In this document: one piece after another, positions 46,286 to 55,236 of the stretch | How positions within the stretch are numbered: position 1 is the first letter of the stretch | Layout of the letters: every line of letters begins with the position of its first letter | Made by a program: the position numbers and the translations under genes | The notes under the pieces: generated by a model | Seen by the model: the letters and a program-made list of their open reading frames with translations, nothing else | What the model was told of the DNA's origin: nothing | The model's database searches: none | NCBI RefSeq assembly: GCF_014193655.1 | Contig: NZ_JACHZQ010000002.1 | Coordinates: 62,001 to 126,000, forward strand | Direction of reading: 5' to 3' | DNA: 64,000 bases | Origin: Rhizobium sp. BK313 | Lineage (GTDB): Bacteria > Pseudomonadota > Alphaproteobacteria > Rhizobiales > Rhizobiaceae

Positions 46286-46379
46286 TCGCGATTACTGGTA
46301 TTTCGATCTCCCTACTCAAGAGGGCAAGGACAAGCGGAGCTATGTCGGTCCGCAGAGCGATGAAGAGATCACGGCGCGG

Positions 46380-47240
46380 GTGAAGGCCCATAAGGAGATC
46401 AAGGACGACCTGCGGGAGCGGAGGCGGATGGTCAGCACGCTACGTCGTGCAGGTCTCCCCGGTCCAGACGGATTTGCGGGAGACGTCACGAAGGCTCTTG
46501 CTGACGCCGGATTATTCCGGCTGCGGGCCGTCCTCATTGGATCGGTGGCGTTCAGCACCTATGCCGGAATGATCGGCGTTCGGCTGCCCTCGTCGGCAAT
46601 GCAGACAGGCGATGCGGATTTCGCGCAAGACTTCGCGATCTCGGCCGGGGTCGAAGACAGTTTGCCTCCGATTCCGGAGGTCCTGCAGTCGGTCGATCCA
46701 GACTTCCGGGCGGTCCCGCACCAGGCGGACCGAGCTAAGGTTGTCGCCTTCCAGAACGCCAAAGGCTACAGGGTGGAGTTCCTGACGGGAAACCGAGGAT
46801 CAGAGGAATACACGGGCAAGCCGTCGCCCATGCCCGCGCTCGGCGGTGCGTCGGCGGAAAACCTGCGGTTCCTGGATTATCTGATTTATGAACCTGTCCG
46901 CACGGTGCTTCTCCACCGCGAAGGCGTAAACGTGCTGGTCCCCGCCCCCGAGCGGTATGCCGTCCATAAGCTGATTGTGTCCTCGAGAAGGCTCACAGAC
47001 ACGCTAGGACGCGTGAAAGCGGACAAAGACCTATCGCAGGCCTCCTTGCTCTTCGAAGGCCTCGTGGAGACGCGGCAGAGCGATGCAATCGCCGCCGCAT
47101 GGGAGGAGGCATGGGATCGAGGGGATGCGTGGAGAGAAGCCATCACCAAAGGCCTCGCCAGGTTGCCGCCAAAGGGCGTGAAAGCCCTTGGGCAAGCTCT
47201 CGGCCCCGAAGTCGTCGAAGGCCTGCTGAAAAGGGAGTAA
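46380..47240 (+). CDS. GSU2403-family nucleotidyltransferase-fold protein, 5'-truncated
   Basis: This 286-residue frame has a nucleotidyltransferase core: LRAVLIGSVAFSTYAGMIGV with the G-S motif, and TGDADFAQ with the D-x-D metal site. PERYAVHKLIVSSRR follows and a helical tail ends in EVVEGLLKRE. Coding similarity extends upstream of the GTG at 46380 to about 46287 (RDYWYFDLPTQEGKDKRSYV), where it abuts the DUF1684 fragment out of frame, so the native N-terminus is lost. Members are associated with toxin/defence-type nucleotidyl transfer; the catalytic residues here look intact, but expression depends on the GTG overlapping the DUF1684 stop (GTGA). Confidence 0.65.
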   Translation: MKAHKEIKDDLRERRRMVSTLRRAGLPGPDGFAGDVTKALADAGLFRLRAVLIGSVAFSTYAGMIGVRLPSSAMQTGDADFAQDFAISAGVEDSLPPIPEVLQSVDPDFRAVPHQADRAKVVAFQNAKGYRVEFLTGNRGSEEYTGKPSPMPALGGASAENLRFLDYLIYEPVRTVLLHREGVNVLVPAPERYAVHKLIVSSRRLTDTLGRVKADKDLSQASLLFEGLVETRQSDAIAAAWEEAWDRGDAWREAITKGLARLPPKGVKALGQALGPEVVEGLLKRE

Positions 47241-47245
47241 GAGCA

Positions 47246-47368
47246 ATGATGATCGTGCCTGCCGACGTCCCCGGGCTTGAGAGCCTATGCTGGAACAGGA
47301 GCAAGACGGCTCCCATCGGTCGGGAAGCGGTCTTCGGGCTGCAAGGAAGTGACAATTCGAAAGTCTAA
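47246..47368 (+). CDS. 40-residue ORF, likely truncated partner of the nucleotidyltransferase
   Basis: ATG 47246 follows AAGGGAGTAAGAGCA, a good RBS overlapping the end of the nucleotidyltransferase gene. The product starts MMIVPADVPGLESLCWNRSK and ends after 40 residues. This opening recurs in small proteins encoded directly after such nucleotidyltransferases, which I recall as about twice this length, so it is probably 3'-truncated. Function unknown; an antitoxin-like role would be speculative. Confidence 0.45.
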   Translation: MMIVPADVPGLESLCWNRSKTAPIGREAVFGLQGSDNSKV

Positions 47369-47505
47369 GTTCGCTCGCTTGCAATTGCGGCAGGTGTGAG
47401 CAAATTTTTCTCAGGCGCATGTGGCCCATCGATCCCCCGCCGGCCAATTCGATGGAAGCGGAGTTGAATTGCGGGCCATCAAACTTCTGATTGAAGGAAA
47501 CTCAT

Positions 47506-47748
47506 GTGACCAGCTACAACGAGCTCCGCAAGGCGATTGGGCACGCAATGATCGAAGCCGGATTCCTCGACAACGACTCGTCCGTTGGCCAAGGTAGTGG
47601 CGGTGATCTCTATATCCGTCTTCGAGACCAGGTGTTTAGAATTGACATCGAAGAGATCGAGCGAATCGGCGAACATTCGCACGCCTTTCGGGAAGCTGAG
47701 AGGTTCATGGCGACCTTGCCGTATCGCTGTGACAGGGATGGCAACTGA
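47506..47748 (+). CDS. small hypothetical protein
   Basis: GTG 47506 follows TTGAAGGAAACTCAT, giving an 80-residue acidic soluble protein ([20 protein letters not shown] ... [20 protein letters not shown]). The frame is open to a TTG at 47491. No family is recognised and there is no signal peptide or membrane segment. Confidence 0.5.
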   Translation: MTSYNELRKAIGHAMIEAGFLDNDSSVGQGSGGDLYIRLRDQVFRIDIEEIERIGEHSHAFREAERFMATLPYRCDRDGN

Positions 47749-47826
47749 TCGCTCAAATTGTAGGCGATCCCGTTACTCGCGTTTAGCCAACCTCGGCTAT
47801 GGTATGTCCACGATACGGGGGCGCGC

Positions 47827-48613
47827 TTGCTAGACGAGATCGAGATCACACATTTCAGAAATCGGATCGATGACATCCTTCGGAATGGACAGCCAACCAG
47901 GTGGCAGCGTCAATTTCTCTATGACGTCCAGCAGAAGTTCGTCCGCTATGGGGTCCGGACTCGTCTCACTGAAAAGCAGTTGTCGATGCTGAGGCGGTTG
48001 ACCCAGCCTTCCGGTGCTTCGGTCGTCCAGCTTGCAGACGGGCGTCCGGCCTCGCCCGTTTCGATCCCACGGAAGTTCCCACGGAGAACCTATGGCTATC
48101 GACGCCTGCAGGTGAAGGTAGCCCTCTTCCTAGTCCTCCTGACGGTAGTGCTGGTAAGCCGTGTCTTTCACGGTGGCATGACCTCCCTGTGGCCGTCATC
48201 AGGTTTGGAAGACGCGACCACGGCGACGACCTCGCAGTTTGCGACCCAGAGCTTTTCGATCACAGACGGCGACACCATTCGCATGGGCGACGGAACTCGC
48301 GTCCGCCTCGTCGGCTTCAACGCCCCTGAGGTATTCCATCCTCGATGCTCGAGCTAAGCTGCCCTTGGCAGCAAGGCGACGGAACGCGTGAAGCAGCTCG
48401 TGGCGAGCGGATCATCGACGGTGACCGGAGGTTGAGTGTTCCTGCAAACCCGGAACGGAAGGAACGGACAAGTGCAACTATGGCCGTAGCTGCGGCACCC
48501 TTAGGGTTGATGGAGAGGATGTTGGCCAGACTTTGATAGCGGAAGGGCTGGCCGTTCCATTCGTGTGCGGGCGGGATGGATGTCCCCCTACCCCACGTCC
48601 GTGGTGCGGTTGA
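47827..48613 (+). pseudogene. frameshifted thermonuclease (SNase-like) gene
   Basis: The first frame (TTG 47827) encodes a cytoplasmic N-terminus, one membrane helix (VKVALFLVLLTVVLVSRVF) and the start of a staphylococcal-nuclease domain: SITDGDTIRMGDGTRVRLVG, then FNAPEVFHPRCS, with a stop at 48357. The remainder is found in other frames: GSKATERVKQLVASGSSTVT near 48370 and VDGEDVGQTLIAEGLAVPFV, CGRDGCPPTPRPWC up to a TGA at 48611-48613. At least two frameshifts are therefore needed, and the gene is dead unless the assembly is wrong. Confidence 0.8.
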
Positions 48614-48932
48614 ATACCAAAGGGCACTTCCGTGAAGACCAAGGCGATCCCGCGTGAGATATTGACCAGCCTATGAACATCTCCTTGGGCCGGACAACCG
48701 GCCGAGCCTTGTCGCGTGGATCCGGGCGGCCACCATGGGCGAACTTCTCGCCCCTAGCTTCCATACATTTACCACTGAGGTGAAGGGATTTTGTCGATCG
48801 TGGAGCGACAATGTTGGGCACAAACGGATCCAGAAACGCTTCGGAGCTTGCTTGGGACCTACCGCCGCCTGCGACACTTCGCGCGAGTTCCGAATTAGGC
48901 TTCATTTCTGAATGTCTGGATGGTATGTGAAG

Positions 48933-48956
48933 TGTATGGATATACAGCCATACACT
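48933..48956. promoter_or_regulatory. inverted-repeat operator upstream of the MocR gene
   Basis: GTGTATGG (48933-48940), then 8 bases, then CCATACAC (48949-48956) form a perfect 8-bp inverted repeat ending 13 bases before the ATG at 48970. A further GGTATGTG half-like site lies just upstream at 48923. MocR/PdxR-type regulators bind such repeats near their own promoters, so autoregulation is likely. Confidence 0.6.
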
Positions 48957-48969
48957 ATCGGTTAGGGTT

Positions 48970-50346
48970 ATGTGGAAAGCGCGAATTGTCGGCGGCGGCC
49001 GTATGAAATATATCGGCTTGGCGGATGCTCTGGAACAGGACATCCAGGCCGGTATCATTGCTGCGGGTGACCGGTTGCCACCGCAGCGTTCCATTGCCGA
49101 AGCGCTTGGCGTCGACCTGACAACGGTGACCCGGGCCTTCAATGAAGCACACCGCCGCGGGCTTATTGAAGCGCAAATCGGCAGGGGTACCTTCGTGAGG
49201 GACTATTCGAGCAAGCGTACCTCGAAGCCTCGTCCCGCGGCACTCGATCTCAGCATGAACATTCCATGCCAGCCGGAGGGCGTCGATTTTCAGCGGTTGA
49301 TGCCCAAAGGGGTTGCTGCAGTGCTCGCGAACGGCAAGGGACTGCTGAACTTGCATTATCAGGATAGTGCTGGTGCTGAGCCGGATAGGCAAGCGGCGAC
49401 CCGATGGCTCAAGCAACGTATCGAGAACGCAGATATCGACCGTATCGTTGTTGCGGCTGGCGCCCAGAGTGCGCTTTTTTCCGTCTGCGAGCTTTTGCTG
49501 TCTCGAGGTGACCTCATCGCCGCCGGCGAATTTACCTATCCCGGTTTGAAGGCTGTCGCAGCGCAAATGCGCTTGGTAATCGATCCGATCGCAATGGATT
49601 ACGAGGGACTGCTACCCGAGGATTTCGAGCGCAGTTGCCGGATCAGGCCGCCAAAGCTTCTGTACGTGATTCCCAATATTGACAACCCGACGGCCGCGAC
49701 GATGCCCGAACCGCGACGTGCGGCTATTGTGGAAATTGCGCGCCGCTACGGCGTGATGATCGTGGAAGATGATCCTTACGGTCCACTGCTTGAGGGGCCG
49801 AGCCGCACCTTTGCGGATCTCATGCCGGAGGCGACCTGGCATATTTCGACACTTTCCAAGTGTGCGACACCGGCGTTGCGGGTTGCCTACGTCCTCGTGC
49901 CCAAGGCAGCAGACGCGCTGCAACTCGCATCTGTTACCAGAGCCATGATGCTGATGGCGCCTCCGCTTATGTCAGCACTCGCAAGCAGTTGGATAATGGA
50001 TGGGACACTGGCGGAAGTGACGGCGGCCATTAGACGCGAAACGCTGACAAGGCAGATGCTCGCATCGTCGCTGCTCAGCGCCTTCGATCGCTCCGCTAAC
50101 ATGTTTGGCCACCAACTCTGGCTTCGGTTGCCCAGCGGCCAGCGCGCTGACGACCTGGTCGAGGCTGCGGTGCGCGCGGGCCTGCTCATCGTTCCAAGCT
50201 CTGCCTTTGCCGTCGGGAAGTGTACGACGGAAGCGGTGCGAATTTCCCTCGGCGTCGCGTCCGACCGCAGTGAGCTCGAGGACGGATTGAACCAACTTGC
50301 CGGTCTTCTCACCCAGCCGGCACCGCTTGCCCGGGTGATCGTCTAA
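48970..50346 (+). CDS. MocR family transcriptional regulator / aminotransferase-like
   Basis: This 458-residue fusion has an N-terminal GntR-type winged helix (LADALEQDIQAGIIAAGDRL, PPQRSIAEALGVDLTTVTRA) joined to a fold-type I aminotransferase domain. The PLP-binding lysine is predicted at K297 in STLSKCATPALRVAYV; EDDPYGPL and VIPNIDNPTAATMP are other PLP-site segments. MocR proteins sense PLP or an amino-compound adduct and usually regulate a neighbouring gene. No obvious target is adjacent: downstream is a 77-residue membrane protein after 176 bases, and upstream only broken genes. It begins directly behind the 48933-48956 inverted repeat. Confidence 0.9.
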   Translation: MWKARIVGGGRMKYIGLADALEQDIQAGIIAAGDRLPPQRSIAEALGVDLTTVTRAFNEAHRRGLIEAQIGRGTFVRDYSSKRTSKPRPAALDLSMNIPCQPEGVDFQRLMPKGVAAVLANGKGLLNLHYQDSAGAEPDRQAATRWLKQRIENADIDRIVVAAGAQSALFSVCELLLSRGDLIAAGEFTYPGLKAVAAQMRLVIDPIAMDYEGLLPEDFERSCRIRPPKLLYVIPNIDNPTAATMPEPRRAAIVEIARRYGVMIVEDDPYGPLLEGPSRTFADLMPEATWHISTLSKCATPALRVAYVLVPKAADALQLASVTRAMMLMAPPLMSALASSWIMDGTLAEVTAAIRRETLTRQMLASSLLSAFDRSANMFGHQLWLRLPSGQRADDLVEAAVRAGLLIVPSSAFAVGKCTTEAVRISLGVASDRSELEDGLNQLAGLLTQPAPLARVIV

Positions 50347-50522
50347 ACAACCTGTCCGGAAACATGGGGCAAGCACACTTATGCCGTGTGATGGGAATGT
50401 TATGATCGAAGTTAGATTTGACGATGGTTTGAACAAAAAATGAAGCTGCTGAAGCAGCAGTTTTGAGGCAGTGCTCCTCACGATAGATAGTGTCAAGTAA
50501 TAGCTAGGAAATATTCAAAACG

Positions 50523-50756
50523 ATGGATTGGGTCCCTATAGTCTTCATTGCGTTCAAGGTTCTCGTGATAGGCACGGGCATGTTCTTCGCCATCAAGTGG
50601 CATCACGATCAAGGAACCTCGTCCGACCCAACTGACATAATCAAAGTCACGTTGGAGTGCGCTTGCTATATCCTAGTGGTGGTGATCGTGTTCGCGCTGA
50701 TCTACGGCTTACTAGACCATCTCGATTTACTTCCGGCCGGTTTGGACTTTGATTGA
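50523..50756 (+). CDS. small membrane protein of unknown function
   Basis: This 77-residue protein has two predicted transmembrane helices (VPIVFIAFKVLVIGTGMFFA and ACYILVVVIVFALIYGLL) joined by a charged loop. I recognise no family. The RBS before ATG 50523 is poor. Confidence 0.45.
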   Translation: MDWVPIVFIAFKVLVIGTGMFFAIKWHHDQGTSSDPTDIIKVTLECACYILVVVIVFALIYGLLDHLDLLPAGLDFD

Positions 50757-50910
50757 AACGGAAGCAGAAGCTCGGAACCAACGTCATCAATCTCGGCCTT
50801 TGCCTCTAGCAGGGTGAGGTCGACGGCATCTATGGGGGCGGAACAAGATCTGCCCCGCCAGACACGCTAAGGCCGAACGGACCGTGAATATCAGATATTC
50901 GACGACCGGG

Positions 50911-51567
50911 TCACGTTTGTCCGCCGCGTGCGGCCTCAGCCAATCTCTCAAACGCCGTTGGCCCTTCGTGAAGCCTTTCGAGACACCGCAGGATAATAAC
51001 CGCACATTCATGAGGGGTGGTAGATGAGGAGTCGACCTCAAGATCGTAGATGCCCGGACTATGGACTTCTCTTTGCCATGCCATCACGGGAACTGGCACG
51101 GGATCTTGATCCGAACCTGTCAAATATAGATTTTCTCGTCCAACTTGGCCTTGTCGCCTGCACTCCATAACGACCTCGATGGAGCAGTGAACGCCGACGA
51201 ACAACACTGGCAGCCCGGATAATCGGCGCGCGCAGTCCGCCAGGATATAACTGGGTTTCGCGTAGGCATTGTGGTGCCCTACGCCGACAACAACATTGAG
51301 ACCCAACCGGCTATGAGCCGCAAACGACTCATAGAGGGCAGCATAAAAGACCGGTATCAGAGGTTCGAGATCCGGCCGCTCACCTCCTGGTCGAACGCCA
51401 ATACCTGGTCGGTAACGGCTGGGTGTCATCTCCCTGACGTAGACATCGACGCCGAGATTGAGCCACGGGTTGTCGAAGGTTTCCTGGATGACTTTGACAA
51501 TGCTCGATTTTCCCGACCGCGGAGGCCCGTTCAGAATCACAATTTGTCCCGCGTCCTCTATGTTCAA
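50911..51567 (-). CDS. chloramphenicol phosphotransferase-like kinase
   Basis: This P-loop protein of the chloramphenicol 3-O-phosphotransferase family has Walker A GPPRSGKSS near the N-terminus, then VDVYVREMTPSRYRPGIGV, RPGGERPDLE, YAALYESFAAHSRLGLNVVV and VLFVGVHCSIEVV. The real start is uncertain. A TTG at 51567 (MNIEDAGQIVIL) with AGGAAG upstream gives the family N-terminus, while the frame remains open to 51624 through IS110 transposase sequence in another frame. It probably phosphorylates a small hydroxyl-bearing molecule; resistance to chloramphenicol itself should not be assumed. The upstream control region appears to have been replaced by the IS110 fragment. Confidence 0.75.
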   Translation of the reverse strand: MNIEDAGQIVILNGPPRSGKSSIVKVIQETFDNPWLNLGVDVYVREMTPSRYRPGIGVRPGGERPDLEPLIPVFYAALYESFAAHSRLGLNVVVGVGHHNAYAKPSYILADCARRLSGLPVLFVGVHCSIEVVMECRRQGQVGRENLYLTGSDQDPVPVPVMAWQREVHSPGIYDLEVDSSSTTPHECAVIILRCLERLHEGPTAFERLAEAARGGQT

Positions 51568-51579
51568 TTGGATCTTCTT

Positions 51580-52042
51580 CCTCGGGTGTGAGAAGGTTGA
51601 CCATCGAGCAAGCACGCGGCTCACCGCGTTTCCAGGCTATCAGGCCGCGGTTTAGCGTTTCGCCGTCGATGCGATCCGTCTTTGCGCGGCGATGACGGCG
51701 CGGCATGGCAATGGATGAGGCCTCCACCATATGGCTCTCGATCCAGGTTTCCTTGCTGAGCACTCGACCCAGCCAGAAGCCATCAAGCCCAGCCTCCTGG
51801 ATCACGACCAGCGAATAAAGCCTGTCTTTACGCCGCTGCGTTTTCTGGCGAAGGGCGGCAAAAACATGAGAACAAGCCGGCATGTCGCCTCCGGTCACTG
51901 TATGGCGAGACATCTTTTCGCTTCCTGGCGAGAGAGCCGTCACGAGCCATGTCGATTTGCTCAATTCCAACGAAACGAAAATTGCGCCAAGAGCGACGGA
52001 GGTAGCGGTCTGTGCTCGAGTTTGATCTGCTTTCATCGGCAT
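51580..52042 (-). pseudogene. 5' fragment of IS110-family transposase
   Basis: The minus strand encodes the N-terminal DEDD half of an IS110 transposase: ATSVALGAIFVSLELSKSTW, LVVIQEAGLDGFWLGRVL, RRHRRAKTDRIDGE and MVNLLTPEEED. It then runs into the kinase gene in a different frame near 51583. The transposase C-terminus with the serine motif is missing. The upstream IS end lies close to 52090 (CTATCCACCCCTGATGGGAT). Confidence 0.8.
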
Positions 52043-52470
52043 GATTGGCCTTTAGAGAGTTTTCTAGCGACCTCACTCTGCCACGGTGCAGGCCGCTATC
52101 CACCCCTGATGGGATCTAAAGAGCATTAGACAAATGCGGGCACCCCCACGCTTGTTCAAGCGGCCTCGAAGAATAGTGCGCGGGAATTCCAAAAGTGCGC
52201 CGGCGGTCATCGTTGCCTTGTCGACGGCGATACGCTCTGGATCAATGATCAGGTCTGCACTTTGATACGCACGTCGCGGCTCAACATCAGACCAAGTGTG
52301 GATGTTATCGGTGATGGACGGAAGCCGACGCCCTTGTAACTACAGTCGTAATCAAAATGCTTTTTGCTGAAACCGCCAGAAAACATACGACGCCTATTCC
52401 TCGAGATCAGACGCCGTCAAATCCCAGCCAGTCTGGATAGACGGCATCCATCGGGAAAGGACCCTCTGGG
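52043..52470. other. 428-base stretch with IS110 end and thermonuclease remnant
   Basis: This region has no intact gene. It holds the probable IS110 left end (near 52090) and, at 52190-52283 on the plus strand, a short thermonuclease-like remnant annotated separately. The rest (52290-52470) shows nothing recognisable apart from GGGAAAGGACCC-type bases that may serve as RBS for the glycosyltransferase. Confidence 0.5.
52190..52283 (+). pseudogene. short remnant of a second thermonuclease-like gene
   Basis: One plus-strand frame reads CAGGHRCLVDGDTLWINDQV followed by CTLIRT. 'C.VDGDT.W..G..IR' is the N-terminal signature of secreted SNase-like nucleases. Nothing before or after continues the domain. 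Confidence 0.4.
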
Positions 52471-53766
52471 ATGAAGATCATCTTTGCAGCAACGCCAATC
52501 GGCGGTCACGTCAATCCGCTACTCGGCACGATGCAGTTCCTGACTCAATCCGGTCACGACGTGGTTGGTTACACAGGATCAACGTTGCGCGACTCCGTGG
52601 AGCGTACCGGTGCAACGTTCCGGCTGCTTCCTTCGGACGTCGATTTCGATTTGCGTGATATCGACAAGGGTTTTCCGGACCGGGCCTCATATGCGCCGGG
52701 CATCGAACGTATGTTCTATGATTTCAAAACGTTCTTTCTTGGCACGATGGAAAGCCAATATGTCGGTCTCGAACAGCTCGTTGACGACTTCGATGCCGAC
52801 GTGGTCGTTTATGAACACCTCTTTTACGGAGCCGTCCCGCTGCTGCTGAAAGAGCGGAGTGCCCGGCCAGCGATGATCGGTTGGGGCATAACATACTTGA
52901 GCACGCCGCGTCAGGATGGCGCCCCGCATGGACCGGCACTGCCATTCGCAACAGACGAAGTAACGCGCAAGATTTACGTTGATGACGCCTTTCCAGGGGC
53001 CACAGCTGCCTTGGCCCCTATTCAAGAGCTCTACGACACCATCTTGCGTGGACTTGGATTCCAGAACCACGCGTCTCACTTCGGGAACTCGACTACGCTT
53101 CTCGCTGACGCATTTTGCCAGACCACGGTGCCCTCGTTCGAGTATCCACAGGATCAAGACAGCTCCATCACCTTCGTCGGAGCTGCGCCCCAGATCCGTT
53201 CTACAACGCCGCTCCCTTATTGGGCTGACGAACTTGAAAACTTCAGCCGTGTGGTACTCGTTACTCAGGGGACGGTCGCCAATGAAGATTTCGGGGCCCT
53301 TGTCGCACCCAGTCTGACGGCGCTCGCCGGTGAGCCGGACACGCTTGTGCTCGTGACGACGGGCGGCCGCGCGGTCACCGATTTTCCCGTGGATCTTCCG
53401 GCCAACGCCCGTATTGCCGCATATCTGCCGTTCGACTGGCTGCTCCCAAAAATCAATCTGCTGATTACGAACGGTGGCTACGGGACGGTCAACCAGGCCC
53501 TTGCCGCAGGCGTTCCGATCATCGTGGCAGGCGCGACAGAGGACAAGCCAGAGGTGGCGGCAAGAATTGCGTGGGCTGGGGTCGGGATCGATCTTAAGAC
53601 TGCTACCCCGACTGCGGAAGCCATCAGGGATGCCGTCACGCAGATCTTCGAAAACCAGGAGTTCGCCAAATGCAGCGCCGGTATTGCTTCTGAGTTTCAA
53701 AACTACGATAGCCCGGCAATTTTCATGCAGACGTTAGATCGTATCGCGGAAAGCCGAGGATTCTGA
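52471..53766 (+). CDS. glycosyltransferase of the UGT/MGT type (GT1)
   Basis: This 431-residue GT-B glycosyltransferase has an N-terminal acceptor half starting MKIIFAATPIGGHVNPLLGT. Its C-terminal donor half carries VLVTQGTVANEDF, RIAAYLPFDWLLPKINLLIT and the donor signature NGGYGTVNQALAAGVPIIVA. Such enzymes glycosylate lipids, macrolides or other small molecules with UDP- or NDP-sugars. It is followed by a 33-residue ORF and a truncated flavin monooxygenase, suggesting a former biosynthetic or detoxification cluster. It appears intact. Confidence 0.88.
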   Translation: MKIIFAATPIGGHVNPLLGTMQFLTQSGHDVVGYTGSTLRDSVERTGATFRLLPSDVDFDLRDIDKGFPDRASYAPGIERMFYDFKTFFLGTMESQYVGLEQLVDDFDADVVVYEHLFYGAVPLLLKERSARPAMIGWGITYLSTPRQDGAPHGPALPFATDEVTRKIYVDDAFPGATAALAPIQELYDTILRGLGFQNHASHFGNSTTLLADAFCQTTVPSFEYPQDQDSSITFVGAAPQIRSTTPLPYWADELENFSRVVLVTQGTVANEDFGALVAPSLTALAGEPDTLVLVTTGGRAVTDFPVDLPANARIAAYLPFDWLLPKINLLITNGGYGTVNQALAAGVPIIVAGATEDKPEVAARIAWAGVGIDLKTATPTAEAIRDAVTQIFENQEFAKCSAGIASEFQNYDSPAIFMQTLDRIAESRGF

Positions 53767-53817
53767 TTCCGTTTGATTCCCGCCGTCCGAACTTAACATC
53801 GAGTTTAAGGAATTCTC

Positions 53818-53919
53818 ATGAACGCTACCGATCTCGCTCCTGTCGAAAATACCATAGAGACCGCGTTCGACGTCAGGAGCCCGGTGACCGGTCCGCGTGT
53901 GGCGAAATGGGGAGCGTAA
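53818..53919 (+). CDS. 33-residue ORF coupled to the monooxygenase fragment
   Basis: ATG 53818 follows TTTAAGGAATTCTC. The 33-residue ORF ends at TAA 53917-53919, overlapping the next ATG as TAATG. It has no recognisable domain. The arrangement suggests translational coupling, but the product may be only a leader. Confidence 0.3.
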   Translation: MNATDLAPVENTIETAFDVRSPVTGPRVAKWGA

Positions 53920-54136
53920 TGACGATCGCAACGGACATTGTAGACGCCGTTGTCATCGGTGCTGGTTGGGCGGGGCTGGGCGTCAGTCATGCGCTGGCGC
54001 AGCGCGGCTTGCGTCATAGAGTGTTGGAGCGAGGTCGCATCGGTGAGACCTGGCGAACCCAGCGCTGGGACTCCTTTCGGCTGAACACACCTAATATACA
54101 AACGGTGATGCCCGGAGATACCTATCTTGGTCAGCG
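53919..54136 (+). pseudogene. N-terminal fragment of FAD-dependent monooxygenase, cut by IS5 element
   Basis: The ATG at 53919, after GGGGAGCGTA, starts a flavoprotein N-terminus with the FAD-binding GxGxxG in VVIGAGWAGLGVSHAL, then LERGRIGETWRTQRWDSFRL. The coding sequence stops at the left end of the IS5-family element at 54137. No continuation is found beyond the right end of the IS at 55223, so the rest was deleted. Confidence 0.82.
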
Positions 54137-55223
54137 TTGGTGCGGGGATCGGAGAATTTTCGGACTCTGATCTTTGATGCCGTCGTTTAGGCGGTGGTTG
54201 TCATGCGACGAACGGATTTCGGGCGTGCGCACGCAAGCATGCGATTGAGGACGGCGCAGCCGATGGCAACCTCGGTCTGTTGCGCTTTGAAGGATCGCGC
54301 CCTCAGTCGACGTCCGATGATGGACTTGTAGCGACCGATCGCCGTCTCGACGAGCGATCGCTTGCCGTAGCCAGTCGTGGCTTGCCATTTCATCCGACCG
54401 TCGATGCTGATCGCAGCGGTATGACAGTCCCTCTGATTGGAGGGCTCGATGTCGTTCTGCCGTTCCACCGCATTGCTGCGCGGCGGAATGACCACCGCGG
54501 CGCAAGCGCTGTGGTTGGTGACGGCGTCGTAGGTTGGTTTGCCGTCATAGGCACCATCGGCGGTGAATTGGACAATCGGACTGTCGATCTGGTCTAGTAG
54601 CGGCTCCACCTGCGAGGCGTCGCCGGTATCCTGGTCGGTCATGATGTGAGCGATGATCTCGCCGCTGTCGGCATCCAGTGCCAGATGCAGTTTGCGCCAC
54701 CTGCGCCGTGATCTGGCACCATGCTTTTCTTCCAGACTGGCCAGCGCCATAGACCTCCAGCCCGGTGCTGTCGATAAGAACGTGAACGGGCTTCTTTATC
54801 GGAGCGCCACGGCCTTGCCGGCTGTCGGCCAATCGCGATGTCCGTGCTCGTCGGCTCAGCGTCGTGTGATCGGGGACGGCGAGATCCAATTCCATCAACT
54901 TCAGCACCGATGTCAGTAAACCCTCCGTCTGGCGAAGTCGCAGGCCGAACACCAAGCCTAGCGTGAGAGCGGTTTCGATCGCCAGATCGGAGTAGCGCGG
55001 CTGGCCACCGCGTGTCGAGCGCTTCGGTGCTTGCCACAACGACAGCGCTTCCTCTGTCATCCACAGCGTCATGCTCCCGCAGAAGGCCTGCCTCGTATTC
55101 CGACCAGTTCGCGACCCTGAACTTCATCTTACCGATACGATGGCGGTGGGCGGCATTATGCTTGAACCGGTTGTTGCGCATGCCGATCACCTAAGCCAAC
55201 GCGATTAACGATCCACGCACCAA
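54137..55223 (-). mobile_element. IS5-family insertion sequence (~1.09 kb)
   Basis: The left end reads TTGGTGCGGGGATCGG and the right end, reverse-complemented, TTTGGTGCGTGGATCG, giving imperfect terminal inverted repeats. The transposase lies on the minus strand. No convincing target duplication flanks it. A second partial copy of its left end lies at 61471-61645. Confidence 0.75.
54187..55190 (-). pseudogene. IS5-family transposase, frameshifted
   Basis: Three frames together make one DDE transposase. The N-terminal piece is MRNNRFKHN ... MKFRVANWSEYEAGL. The middle piece is LTLGLVFGLRLRQTEGLLTS, VPDHTTLSRRAR and VHVLIDSTGLEVYGA with the first Asp. The C-terminal piece is WRKLHLALDADSGEIIAHIM, QFTADGAYDGKPTYDAV and VETAIGRYKSIIGRRLRAR with the second Asp and Glu. 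At least two frame changes (near 55080 and 54740) are needed, so this copy is probably inactive unless frameshifting is programmed. Confidence 0.8.
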
Positions 55224-55236
55224 AGCCCTTCCAGGC

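Noticed and set aside
48588..49142. Minus-strand frame opposite the MocR start as a divergent target gene
   Set aside because: It overlaps the MocR coding region and the thermonuclease remnant and shows no recognisable domain or RBS.
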